In this document: piece by piece, positions 44,477 through 55,236 of the stretch | Numbering within the stretch: the stretch's first letter is position 1 | How the letters are laid out: each line of letters begins with the position of its first letter | NCBI GenBank assembly: GCA_014218235.1 | Contig: CM024766.1 | Coordinates: forward strand, 21,487,346 to 21,551,345 | Length of the DNA: 64,000 bases | Direction of reading: 5' to 3' | Origin: Colocasia esculenta | Taxonomy: Eukaryota; Streptophyta; Magnoliopsida; Alismatales; Araceae | The notes under the pieces: generated by a model | What the model saw: the letters and a program-made list of their open reading frames with translations, nothing else | Told to the model about the DNA's origin: nothing | Database searches by the model: none | Translations under genes and position numbers: made by a program

Positions 44477-45091
44477 TTGGGATAGACTGTTCATCAGAGC
44501 CGCCCAGTCAAGATGGATCTCGTGGTATCTTATTGCATGGACGGTAAGGTTGTTGATTCCCCACGCCGTAAGGATGTGGGTCATGCTCAAAGTGACATTG
44601 GAAGTGAGTTGTTGGAGCCATGGGATGCGCATGTAGCGACGGTTACCCAGGAAAAGTGGGTAATCCTTTGAATGGGGATGGGTAATAGCATTGCATGGGG
44701 GTTTTGGTGAATGGCCAAAGATGAAAATATTGGTCATTATGAGAGGTAGAGAGAAAGAAAAGAAAAGAAAGCAAGAAGGAAGAGCAACAAAGAAATTGTT
44801 GGAAGCAAACCAAAACCAAAAACAAAGCCAAAAGAATCAAAATCCACTTACCATGTTGGTTTGGACAAGCTTACAAACATGCCCTTCCACTTGGTTTAGC
44901 CTTTGAAACCCATCCTCTCTTGACCCCATAGAGGAGGATGATCCACCATACTCCTTCTCTCCCAAAGCTTCCTTTTCTTTTCCCCTCCTCCAAATTTTCA
45001 CTTCTCTTCCTCTCCTCCAAAGCCTTCTCCTCCTCTCTTCCTCTTCTCCTTGCTTCAAGAGAAAGATCTTTCACCCTTATGAGAGGAAGGG
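44477..45091. other. Unclassified DNA left of Cassandra
   Basis: A 91-codon minus-strand frame (44462-44737; RYMRIPWLQQLTSN, WAALMNSL) looks protein-like but matches nothing I recognise. It is followed by a pyrimidine-rich stretch (44930-45060). Possibly the remnant of another element interrupted by Cassandra. Confidence 0.35.
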
Positions 45092-45732
45092 TGTAACGCC
45101 CCATATAAGAATATGTTAAATGGACTAAATCAGTAGACTACCAACAACCCGGACTAGTCATTTTTAGAGCTCGAGATGGAAAAGAACTCTGAAGTTAAGC
45201 GTGCTCAGTTGGGAGTAGTCCCAGGATGGGTGACCTTCCTGGGAAGTCTACCAATTAGTATGGTTGTTGGGCCAGTTTGCTGGTTGGGTCGTCACAAATG
45301 GTATCAGAGCCTTGCCCAGCCGGAAGTGCAGGAACTAAGTGCCACACAGGGCAAAGTGCTACGCTATGGGAGCCACCTCTTGAGGCCACAATGGCGCAAA
45401 GTGCTACATAGTGGGAGCCACCTCTTGAGCCTGTGGGGGCCACCTCTAGAATCATGTCTGCCTGGGGTTTGATTGTGTGCTATATGTGAGAAGCGACGAG
45501 GACGTCGCTTATATAAGAGGGGTAGATTGTAATGCCCCATATAAGAATATGTTAAATATACTAAATCAATAGACTACCAACAACCCGGACTAGTCATTTT
45601 CAGAGCTCGAGATGGAAAAGAACTCTGAAGTTAAGCGTGCTCAGTTGGGAGTAGTCCCAGGATGGGTGACCTTCCTGGGAAGTCTACCAATTAGTACGGT
45701 TGTTGGGCCAGTTTGCTGGTTGGGTCGTCACA
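45092..45732 (+). mobile_element. Cassandra TRIM (641 bp), complete, target repeat AAGGG
   Basis: Two 205-bp LTRs (45092-45296 and 45528-45732), TG..CA, begin TGTAACGCCCC/TGTAATGCCCC. A primer site TGGTATCAGAGC is at 45299-45310, and a purine-rich AAGAGGGGTAGAT precedes the second LTR. AAGGG flanks both sides (45087-45091 and 45733-45737). The LTRs contain a 5S-rRNA-derived segment, the defining trait of Cassandra, a non-coding element that depends on proteins from other elements. By eye the LTRs differ at about six positions. Confidence 0.96.
45184..45248 (+). other. 5S-rRNA-derived domain in the Cassandra 5' LTR
   Basis: Carries AACTCTGAAGTTAAGCGTGC and AGGATGGGTGACC, close to the internal control region (box A and box C) of plant 5S rRNA genes, hence a potential RNA polymerase III promoter. 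The same domain is in the 3' LTR at 45620-45684. It is not a functional 5S gene: the flanks of 5S are missing. Confidence 0.93.
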
Positions 45733-45737
45733 AAGGG

Positions 45738-47611
45738 AGTGTATGGAAATGAGTGTGTGCATGAAAAGAAGTGTGAGAGCGTGTTTTGTGACCACTTGAC
45801 CCGGAAGCACCTCACATGCACGCAGTAAGAGGAGAGAAGAGCCAAAACTGTCAAATCTGATTTGACAGGTTGAATCGCGTGTAGACCAGAGGATGCGATT
45901 AAGGATTGATAGGCGTCCAGTCCAGAGGACGCTATTTTGGATGGTTAAAAGGCGGCGTCCCGACTGGATGCCAATTAAGGAAGATGCAGAAAGTGCCCTG
46001 AGAAGATTCAAAAATGAAGATGCACTCCAGCACTATCTTTGGAAAGAAGGACTTAAGACCCTCACTATCTCTGAAGTGAGCAAATTGAAAAAAGTCCCTA
46101 TTGCCCATAATGACCCATTCTCACGTTGCGAAAACTACTTCATCAAGCTTCATTCTATCTTTTCTCATGTGTAGCTTAGTTCTTGCAAATCGTCGCCATG
46201 ACTGAAGAACAAACATGTCTGACCTCGCAAGTTCAAGTTCTTCGGGGTCTTGCTTCCTGGCTTCACCACATAATACAACAGAGGCTCACCAAGTACTTCA
46301 TTAAAAAGAATTTGACTCGTGTCGCACTCTTGAGCCCTCTTTGTAGAAGCCAAAAGCATCAGGATTGGCGATGATAGCAAAGGTTTGCACTTTGTGAAGG
46401 TTGGGGGAGGTTTGCAGCCGCTCACGGGATGAGCTTTGGGGACCTCTTGGTGTTCAAGAGTGTGGGCGGCCTGGCTTTTCATGTAACTATCTTTAGAAAA
46501 AGGGCATGCCATATAAGAAAATGAGGCCCCCAATAATAATAATGTTTAGAATCTCCCCACCAACACTCCCACCAACAATTTGAATAGCGTCCAACATAAG
46601 GGACGCGATTCACAATTGATAGGCGTATAGTCTACCTGCCACATTTTACAAGCAGCATTGTTTTTATGGTACACCATGTTATTTGTTGCTTGTCAGTACT
46701 AATTAATCTTTGAGCGCAGAATCTGGATGCCCTTTTTCGCCGCATAACACATGATCATCCTCGGCGGCCGCCACCCTGGTATTGAATATATTGCATCTTA
46801 CTATATGGTATACTTTATTAGAGCACATCAAGGACCTCGAGGCTTTGACGAAATTGGAGTTTGAGTTCCCCTCCTTCGCCAAAAACAATGATAATTCCAA
46901 AGGAGTCTTACAACTTGAGGATATGCCATTACGCTATGGAAGAACGATGGTTCCGCTCGGTATCCTGACTTCCACGACATGACAATATTATCCTTGATTA
47001 ACTTATATTTTCTTTTTGTTTTAAATTTTTCTTTTAGCACAGCATGCATCATGTAGAACCTTGAGCATAACTCTGGAGAATCACTCTCGTTCTTAATTGA
47101 AGAGAGTCACTTGTTCTTAAAATCACAGATAACATGGAAAATTCCATTCCGAGCCAAGTACTCAGTTCACTGTGTTGTTGTTTAAAGATTGTCCTTTGAG
47201 AAACTCAGTTTCTTTGGACTTTAGATACCTACTTTATTTTTAGTTACTCCCAGAGATCCACCTGCGGTAGTGGCAGACGCCCCCAACGGTGCAACCTAAC
47301 GGATTGTGTCCTTAGGTACTTCCCCGACATTGGAAGTTGATCTCCCTCCTTCCCATGCCCACGCACACACTTCCCTTTTTTCCGTCCAAAGCATCAAGTT
47401 TTTTCTTAAAGTTTTCCCCGAAACTTCACTATGAATCGATGAAAAGCTCCTGTCGTGTGTTGCTGAGGCGTGTCTCATCACACCTTGGTGTCTAGTTTTC
47501 AGTCTGCTCCCACTACACTCCACTAGACTTCATCTCACTTCGCTCCATTACACTCCATTCCATGTCCCTCCGCTTCGCTCCCCTGTAAAGCAGACACCCA
47601 GATGAGGTAGC
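45738..47611. other. Unclassified DNA with LTR-like 26-bp inverted repeats
   Basis: Dyads of 10-6-10 type: ATCGCGTGTA..AGGATGCGAT (about 45873), TAGGCGTCCA..AGGACGCTAT (about 45909) and ATAGCGTCCA..GGGACGCGAT (about 46586). The phrase ATTGATAGGCGT occurs at 45900, 46615 and 48180. A 93-codon frame (45893-46174) is not recognised. This is probably an old gypsy LTR or spacer. Confidence 0.4.
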
Positions 47612-49111
47612 TGTAGACACTCCATTTCGGCCACATATCGAGAAAATTTCATGTTGCACCGCGATGCCTCAATGTGGCTCTTTTCAATTAACCTCTTGAG
47701 TGATTTTTCTAATTTTCTGGATTTTCTAGGACTTTTAGGAATTTTTCTAGAGAGGTTGAAGGGGTCTGTGGAATTAAAGGATTCACGTCTGGTACAGTGG
47801 ACGTCGTTTTGGGTATTGATCCAAGGCCGGTATAGCCGACGCAAATCTAACTTGTCAGTCTGGCACATAGGCGATTCAAATTCGCGTCCTCTGCACCCGC
47901 CGCGGTTTAAAAGTCAAACCCTACAAACTGCGCCATTAAGAGCCATTAAGAGCCCATGCCTCGAAATCAAGATTGCTTTTAGAATCACGTCTGCCACGCT
48001 CTCTGCGTTTCTAAGATCCACTGTCAAATCAAACATCGATTTAATCAAAGATCGATTCGATAAGAAAACGCGACGCGGCGTCCTGACGTGATTTTTGAAG
48101 GCTATTACAGGCTTAATCATCACGATGATGTCAAATCAAGGGCTTGTAAATTACAGCACTCCGTGTGGACGTGGTTCACAATTGATAGGCGTCTGTTGTA
48201 CACGACATGATTTAAGAGCTCCCAGTGCCTATAAATACAGCCCGGGTTGCAACCATTTGAGGATCCCAAACCTAATTCCTAGAGACAGTGAAGCCCTGCT
48301 GAATTGGCGCCTCGACCTCCGTGTTATAATTCTCCTACATCCCGAGGCGGAGCCCTGTTAGATCGAAAGCGCATTCCGGAGCCGAGGAGGAGAGCCTTCC
48401 ATGTCTTCCCTCTCGCGATCTGGAGTCTCCATCCTTCGTACAAGTGCCGAAGAAAGACGGGTGGAGCCTCCCTTCGTCCTCTCCATCTGCCACCACCGTA
48501 GGCTATATCGCCATTTCCCCTTCTTCTTATTTTCATTTCGCTTATTGTATTGCATGCATCTCACATCCACCACACATACGCACGTCATTTCTTCCCCGCC
48601 TATCTTTTAGGGGTTTAACACCACCTTCATAAGGTGTGTTAACGCCCATTTGATGCCTTTTATTTCATTCTATATGAACTTTTACTACACTTTCATAGTC
48701 TAATCCTCTCGTCATTTGTTTTCTTTGTCCCTTTTTTGCAAGGTAACCGGAGCTGAATCTCCTTCGCCAGCTGGCTGGTGCAAGGAGGAGGTAGTGCTCA
48801 CATAACAACTCTCGCGATCTTTCGGTGAAAGGTAGGTACCTTCGTAACCCTTCCTATCATCCGTCTCCATCAGTGCCCTCGCGCACCTGGCGATCACCTT
48901 CTTTCTTTCCTTTACGCGTCATCTTATTCCTTTTTCTGCTTTTTCACCCTTTCAAACCATAACAAACACACACAAAACACCTTTCTTTTCAATGCCCGTC
49001 CCTTCTCCTCCGTGGGACGGTGTCCTACCGGGATGAAAGAGAAAAGGGCGCATCTACACCAAGGTCAGTCAAAACACGAGTAGCTCTACCAAGGATAGGT
49101 AGGGTACCTAT
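47612..49111 (+). repeat. Probable gypsy LTR fragment
   Basis: Starts TGTAGACACTCCATTTCGG, a common gypsy LTR opening. A GCGTC-type dyad (about 47786), the phrase ATTGATAGGCGT (48180) and a TATA-like CCTATAAATACAG (about 48229) follow in promoter-like order. The right end is uncertain and no target repeat was established. Confidence 0.35.
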
Positions 49112-50695
49112 TGTAGACGCGAGATTTGGCCCATCTCTGCGTGGTTTATGGCCCAATAAGGCCCGTTTGACTGCTTGTAGACTTGCCTCAGATCCCATGT
49201 AAACGGCAACATCGACTGCCGCTGACTCTATGTTGATGGCAAGGTCCCTGGTCGTCGACTCAGATTGGCGCCCACTTCGGTTGACGTTTACATGGGGTTG
49301 GCCATAGCATCTCTTGACGTCAACCTAGGTTTACTTGGTCTGCGCAACTGCCCAAGATTCCAGCCCATTTGTGCCGTCTCTTCGGCCATGCAACGCATGG
49401 GGCCGTTCCCAACGGGCAAATGGGCCACCTTCGCACCCCCTTGACCCAGTAAAAAATCTACATGGCCCCCTCTCATTGGTTCAAGCCTTAACACATGGAT
49501 TGCCACATGTTTATGTGTGTTTCTTCACACTTGAGCATCCTATGCTCCCTAGCTTCAACCCCACTGCCTATATATGGTACTCCCTGGCCTTCTAAGTGAA
49601 GGAAGATGTTGGACGAGCCCAAGCTTTGATGCCTTGAAAGAAGAGAGAGAGAGTTCACTCCAAGCCATAGAGAGCCTCCACCCTTGTTCCCTCTCTTCCT
49701 CTCAACCTTTGGAGTGTCAGGAGGCTTCACCAAGTGCTGGAGGAGTCCACAAAGCAGCCACCAATGACTACAAATGAGGATCATCTCCCTCCTCTCTTTC
49801 TCTTTCCTTTCCTTCCCTCTTACCTTTGCATGTTACACACACACATACACACACCTTATGCAAGTAGTGCACCTTCCTACATACCTAAAAGGGGTTTTCC
49901 AAACCAAAAATTGAGGGAAGAAGGGTGGTCATAACATTTGGCCACCCCTCTTCCCAAGCCCGTAACTGGTACAGGGCTCTCCTTTCGAGTTTCTTCTTTT
50001 CATTTTGGACGTTTACTACATTGCCTTAAGTCTAATAGAGTTCTCTCCTTGTTGCAGGAACTCTAAAGTAAGATCATGGAGCTTTCTTTCTTTAGCCAGC
50101 TGAAGAAAGGAAAGTCAGAGTCTCACCATCATCCGCTTAGCGAGGCAGCCTCATAAGCGTGATCAAGACACTTCCTTGGGCACAGGTAAGGCCCTGACAA
50201 TCACCTCCCATTCATTTCCTTGCTGGTTTTTTTTTCTTCCCTCTAGTCAACCTGGTCAAATGGGCAGTCAAAGAGCAAGCAAAAGGTCAACCAGCAACCT
50301 TTCCACGCCGTTTACCCAGGTAAATGTCCACACTTCGTGTCGTTTAGTTCTTCCTTACGTCAACCTCTCTCACCGTTTACTTCATCTTAGCATCAGTCGA
50401 TTATGTCGTCTATTGTTTTCTGGGAAATTGAACGTCCACTGTGTTACCGTTTATTTCCCATAAGCCTATTTTTGGACTATTTTGATTGATTTCATTTTCT
50501 ATTCACTTCCTGTTTGACTCTCGAACGGTCCTCAGTCATGGGGGGGGGGGTTCCTTATTCTCCTTTGTTCTAGCCTCCCCACACATTTTAGGATAGCCCC
50601 TTCTTGATTCACAACCTTTTACTCGGGGATTCCCTCTCGGGTAAATCAGGTTGGCTTCAAGGAGAACTCTATAAGTCCCTAAATTCCATGGATTC
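49112..50695 (+). repeat. Second probable gypsy LTR fragment
   Basis: Begins TGTAGACGCGAGATTTGG. It carries four phased 10-6-10 dyads (49200-49323), then a TATA-like CTATATATGG (about 49569) and a leader-like region. There is a G-run near 50540. The 3' boundary is unclear and it abuts G2 at 50695. Confidence 0.4.
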
Positions 50696-52946
50696 TGTAA
50701 CGTCCCGTGCTTTTCGGATCGTTATGGATCAGGTGCGTAATGGTTGTGAAGGCCGTTGTGAGGCCAGTGTGGTTTGGTCGTGTGGTGTGTGCAGGTGTGG
50801 TGCAGGTTTGGTTCTGAGGTAAGATAAGACCTGTTGCAGTTGAGTAGGAGTTGGCGGCCAGGGGTGGTCGTTGACTTGTTGGCGTCCATGTAAGTTGACG
50901 TTTACTGTATGAACTTGGCGTCAAGGGAGATGGACGTTTATAGTGGCGGTTTCCCTAAACGACATAAGGGTTGACGCCAACATGTGTGATCTGCAGAATA
51001 TAGGTCTGCCCGAGGACAGTTTCCTCAATCCAATTCCTCTCTCCCTAGCCCTGATTTTATGTCTCTTGCTTCCCCAATGCTTCCAACGGTTGTAAAAGGA
51101 TAATTGGGAGATCGTGGAACGCGAGACAGTGACGAATCGGCCAAGGAAACGCCGGAACGTGGTGTAATTGCCGTAGGAGCTCGCGGGGAGTTTGGTGAGA
51201 CTCAGAGGAGTTTAAGAGATTTAAGTGCATTCTGAGGTAGGGAACGAACCCTGTTAACTCCTTAGGATCATTATAACACGACTTAACCACATGAATTAGC
51301 ATGTTTAATGCATTTCGGGTTAAGTTGCACCATATGGGGATAATGGGTGGTTTGAATAATTTAAAGAATGAAACACGTTGATTTTGCATGATTTAGTTGC
51401 ATGCATGTTAGAGGAGGTGTTCCCTCATGTTTTCCGTGGTTTCTAGGGCCGAGGTTTCTGGTATAATCGGCCTAGGGTTTCTGTGAGACTAATGGCCGAG
51501 GAACTTAGCGTCAACATCGATTGACGCCAGGTTCTTCAGCCAGGAGATAAACGGCCAGATAACTTGCCGTTTACTCACCCTTAGCGGCAATCGATGTGGA
51601 CGCTAACATACTACTGTTTAAATATTGCATATTCGGTATTTAACAATATCAAGTGGTGCGTTGGCACCTATTGTGCACTCGGTGCACGAGATTTCTGTGG
51701 CTAGCATACAAGGTACGCAGTTAGTCAGTTCTTTACGTGTTTACGTGATGTTCACGTGTAGTGGACTATTAGTGCACGAGGTTTGTGCGAGACTTCCCAT
51801 GGTTTGTGTGTGACGTGCACGTGGTTTTGTGTACGTGGCGAGTAGTACGACGCCTACCATGGTTACCTCTCCAGTTGGGTGCCCCAGGTTCTTTGTGAGC
51901 CAGGCTGTTAGCTCTGGGCTTTGTCCCGGTACTTGTGTTGTACCGTCGAGGTCTGTGTCGTCTGACCTTGACACCCTTACTCTTGTGTTTGAGTTGTACG
52001 TCCGGCTGAGGGAAAGACGACAGTGGGACAGTGACTGCTGTACTTGCCTTTTAGTCACTTGTAGCGTGCTCGTAGTTGGGGGTACGGACACCAGTAGTCG
52101 ACACTGGTCCCCAGCTAGTCCTTTTCCAGTGCCTCACTCTAGAGAGCCCAGGTCAGGGTCTCTAGAGGTGTCAGGCATGGGCCTGCGACCGTGTGGTCCG
52201 CAGGTGGTGGTGTTTAGTTGGTCTCCACAGTTGCTTGACCTTTTCACGTGGAGCGGCAGCTGGACCTTTCGTCCGTGGCTGCGAGACTGAGAGGTAGACC
52301 TGTGTTAGCTTGTCTGAGTCAGTCACTGGTGTCGCGAACCAGTTCACGTGGCTCGTGTTTGGCTGTCTCTACTTTAGCTTGTACACCTGTACTGATTTGC
52401 CGTTTAATTATTACAGTTGTTTTTTGTAGTCGGCAGACGGTGAGTACTTTTACAACTTTCATATCCTGCTTAGCTGTTCTATAAATTGCTGGTACTGTTT
52501 ACTGCTTTTGTACCTGTGGTTTTGGTTTGCTCGGTGTTGGGGGAGTTCCCTACTGAGCCAGTGACTAGCGAGGCTCACCCCTACCCCCACAGGTGAGAGC
52601 GAGGAGGACATTTCTCGACCGTCGTTCAGTTCAGAGCCGCGTCGTAGCGGTGCAGGGTCAGTACCTCTAGCTGTGTAGTAGCAGCTCCAGCAGTGTAGTG
52701 TAGCTATCTTGTTATTTATTTCAGTTGTACCTCGGGGTATGCCCCAGGCTCTTGTACTTTCTTTCAGTTGTTGTGGAAATATGGCTATGTAAACTTGTAA
52801 ATTATATATGTGAAATGGTGTGTTCCTTTGTGTTTACACGGACTGTGGTTTGGTATCCCTTGCGAGGCTTCGGCCCGTTCGCGGGAGGCGAACTCGGATC
52901 AAGTACGTTATCAGTTTAACAGGCTTGGTCAGGGTGTTCCGCCACA
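50696..52946 (+). repeat. G2 5' LTR (2,251 bp)
   Basis: Begins TGTAACGTCCCGTGC and ends GTTCCGCCACA. Two clusters of 10-6-10 dyads are at 50879-50940 and 51505-51606. By eye about a dozen differences separate its first 306 bases from the partial 3' LTR. No long ORF is convincing within it. Confidence 0.9.
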
Positions 52947-52948
52947 GT

Positions 52949-52960
52949 TGGTATCAGAGC
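52949..52960 (+). promoter_or_regulatory. G2 primer-binding site (initiator tRNA-Met)
   Basis: TGGTATCAGAGC two bases after the LTR end. Confidence 0.92.
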
Positions 52961-53098
52961 AAGATCCGTGTTAATATAAGGGAACTAGAAAGATACATAT
53001 CCTTATTTCGGTCTTTGTACACTGCTGGTAGGGGCCTTGGTTTCTGATAATTTGTTGTTTTGTTTTTGTTTGGTGTTTTGTTTATGTAGAAATTTGAA

Positions 53099-54179
53099 AT
53101 GGCTGATAGAAAAGATTGGGGTGGTGGAGGAGATGATCCAGAGGAGAGTACTCAGCGTATGATAGAGAGGATCTGGGAAAGCCTCACTGATATTCAGGCA
53201 AGGATGGATCAACAGGCACCGGTACCACCGGTTGCAGTGCCACTTGGGGATGGAGAGACTGTACCTGTTTCTCCAGTCCGGCCAGGAGTAGAGGTGCCTT
53301 TTGCAGCACCTGTGCCACCACCAACACCAGTGTTATTAGCAGAGGAACCAGTGATGTAAGTGGAGAAATTTCTGAGATTGCAGCCACCTACTTACTCAGG
53401 AGGGCCGAATCCAGATACAGCGGAACACTGGGTCCATGAGATAGAAAGAGTCTTTGCAACCATGAGGTGTCCGGCAGCAGACAAAGTTGTGTTAGCTACT
53501 TATCAGTTGCGGGGTTTTGCATTGGAATGGTGGCGATTGAAGATGCAGACCACCTTCGCAGGTAGAACAGAAGAGGCTATCACTTGGTCGGAATTTCTTG
53601 ATGTATTTAACGATACATTCTTTCCGATTCAAGTGCAGCAAGTAAAGAGAGCGTAGTTTCGGACGCTCCAGCAAGGTAACTCTTCAGTTTTAGAGTACTA
53701 GATGAGGTTTATGGCACTTAGCCGATATGCCCCTTATGTAGTATCAGATAATAATATGATGGTTGAGTATTTTATTCGAGGTTTGAGAGTGGAGTTGCAG
53801 GATGCAATAGTACCTCTCATGTTTAAGATAGTGGAAGAAGCAGCTCAGAGGGCAGCTACATTAGAAAGGTCTATTCGGACTCGTCAAGTGGGTGAGTCAG
53901 GCTCAGGTAGTTTTCGGCTACCACAGCAGTCAGTCGGTGCGAGTAAGGGTAAAGCACCAGTAGGACCTTCTTCATCAGGCTTTGGTAAATGGGGCCAGAA
54001 ATTGAAGCAAGCATTTAAAGGAAAAGGAAGAGGATGGGGAGGTCGACAGCAATTTCAGCAAGGCCGTGGTAGGCCAGAGGTGGAGGAATCGTAGCAGAGT
54101 ACTGCCAGGCAGCCCATTACGCCACCAGGGTATAGATGTTATAATTACAATCAGCCGGGGCATTTGATCCGCAATTGCC
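53099..54179 (+). pseudogene. gag: G2 gag, split by S4
   Basis: Starts MADRKDWGGGGDDPEESTQR; Pro/Val-rich linker; then capsid (FLRLQPPTYSGGPNPDTAEHW, WWRLKMQTTFAGR, FNDTFFPIQVQQVKRA, FIRGLRVELQ). Stops lie near 53356, 53654, 53699 and 54092. The zinc knuckle reads CYNYNQPGHLIRNC, with Tyr in place of the second Cys, and S4 inserted right at it (54180). The reading resumes at 60055. Confidence 0.88.
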
Positions 54180-54586
54180 TATTGAACCACTCTCTATTTG
54201 TTCTTGTATTTTGGTGATAATAAAATTTATGATGTAACTTAAATTGAATATTTTGTTTCATCTGTGTCGCATCAATCTCATAGCAAAATGCTAAGTCTTT
54301 CATTGATGCAATATTTGGCACACTAAAATGATAAAATCGATGTTTAACCAATATGCATCGATTTCTGTTTAAAGTGCCAAAGTATCAAGCATCGCAACGA
54401 TTTCTTCTATAAGCGCAACGATTTGTTAAGAAATCGATGCCATAACGATTTCTTCTTTGAGCGCATTGATTTGATAAGAAATCGATCCCGTAACGATTTG
54501 ATAAGTGACCTCATCGACACTTTAAGAACTCATAACGATTTGTCTTCCATAACGATTTCATAAGTTTTTCTCTCAATCGATCTCGT

Positions 54587-54760
54587 AACGATTTGATAAG
54601 TGAGTGCAACGATTTGTTCACAAATCGATCTCGTAACGATTTGAAAAGTGAGTGCAACGATTTGCTCTCAAATCGATCTCGTAACGATTTGATAAGTGAG
54701 TGCAACGATTTGCTCTCAAATCGATCTCGTAACGATTTGATAAGTGAGTGCAACGATTTG
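54587..54760. repeat. 48-bp repeat with paired AACGATTT motifs (S4 LTR)
   Basis: AACGATTT at 54587, 54608, 54635, 54656, 54683, 54704, 54731 and 54752: steps alternate 21 and 27 bp. An inverted AAATCGAT lies in each unit. The same block is in the 3' LTR (about 58585-58760). Confidence 0.92.
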
Positions 54761-55228
54761 TTCTCATATCTATTTGGTTCTCATAACGATTTTATAAGTG
54801 ATCATAACGATTTGCTTGCATAACGATTTCATAAATGATTACATCGATTTGTTCAACGATTTGTTTATAAATGAGCAACGACTCTTCACATAACAATTTC
54901 ATAAGTCTTGCTCATAACGATTTCTTCATGGATTCTGTTCAAACATAGATTGCCTTTATATTTCAAATATGCTTGGCGCTTAAATGAAAAGTCAAATATC
55001 TTCTGACAAAAAGCTGCATGCATAATCTTGTCAGAAAAAGATATGACCTACTTTTTTTTCAGTATGTTAGCAGAAGCACAGTACTGTACATTGTTTATCA
55101 TAAACATTTTTTTATGCTAACACTTTCTTCCATGCTCACAGATCTCAAGACCATCAGAGTCTGATTAAGACAAATAAAGAAGAGATGAGCAACGGCTAGA
55201 ACTCCAACGGATTTATTCAAGTTGCTCA

Positions 55229-55236
55229 TATAAAAG
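55229..55236 (+). promoter_or_regulatory. S4 LTR TATA box
   Basis: TATAAAAG downstream of the repeat block; the copy in the 3' LTR is at 59242-59249. Confidence 0.65.

Noticed and set aside
45184..45248. Functional 5S rRNA gene
   Set aside because: Only the central part of 5S is present and it is embedded in an LTR with a matching copy 436 bp away.
45176..45472. 98-codon ORF over Cassandra
   Set aside because: It overlaps the 5S-derived domain and the non-coding interior of a TRIM element.
47612..49086. GTAGC as target duplication of a solo LTR 47612-49076
   Set aside because: The candidate right end does not finish in CA, and a 5-base match is expected by chance over this distance.
52725..53047. 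Small plus-strand ORFs at the end of the G2 LTR
   Set aside because: They span the LTR end and the primer site and have no recognisable domain.
54511..54753. Repetitive RDRFESKSLHSLIKSL ORFs (also 58510-58823)
   Set aside because: Translations of the 48-bp LTR repeat in S4.
54587..54760. Regular repeat-spacer pattern resembling a CRISPR array (also 43795-44140, 58585-58760)
   Set aside because: Units lie inside plant LTRs, spacers are repeats themselves, and no cas gene is present.
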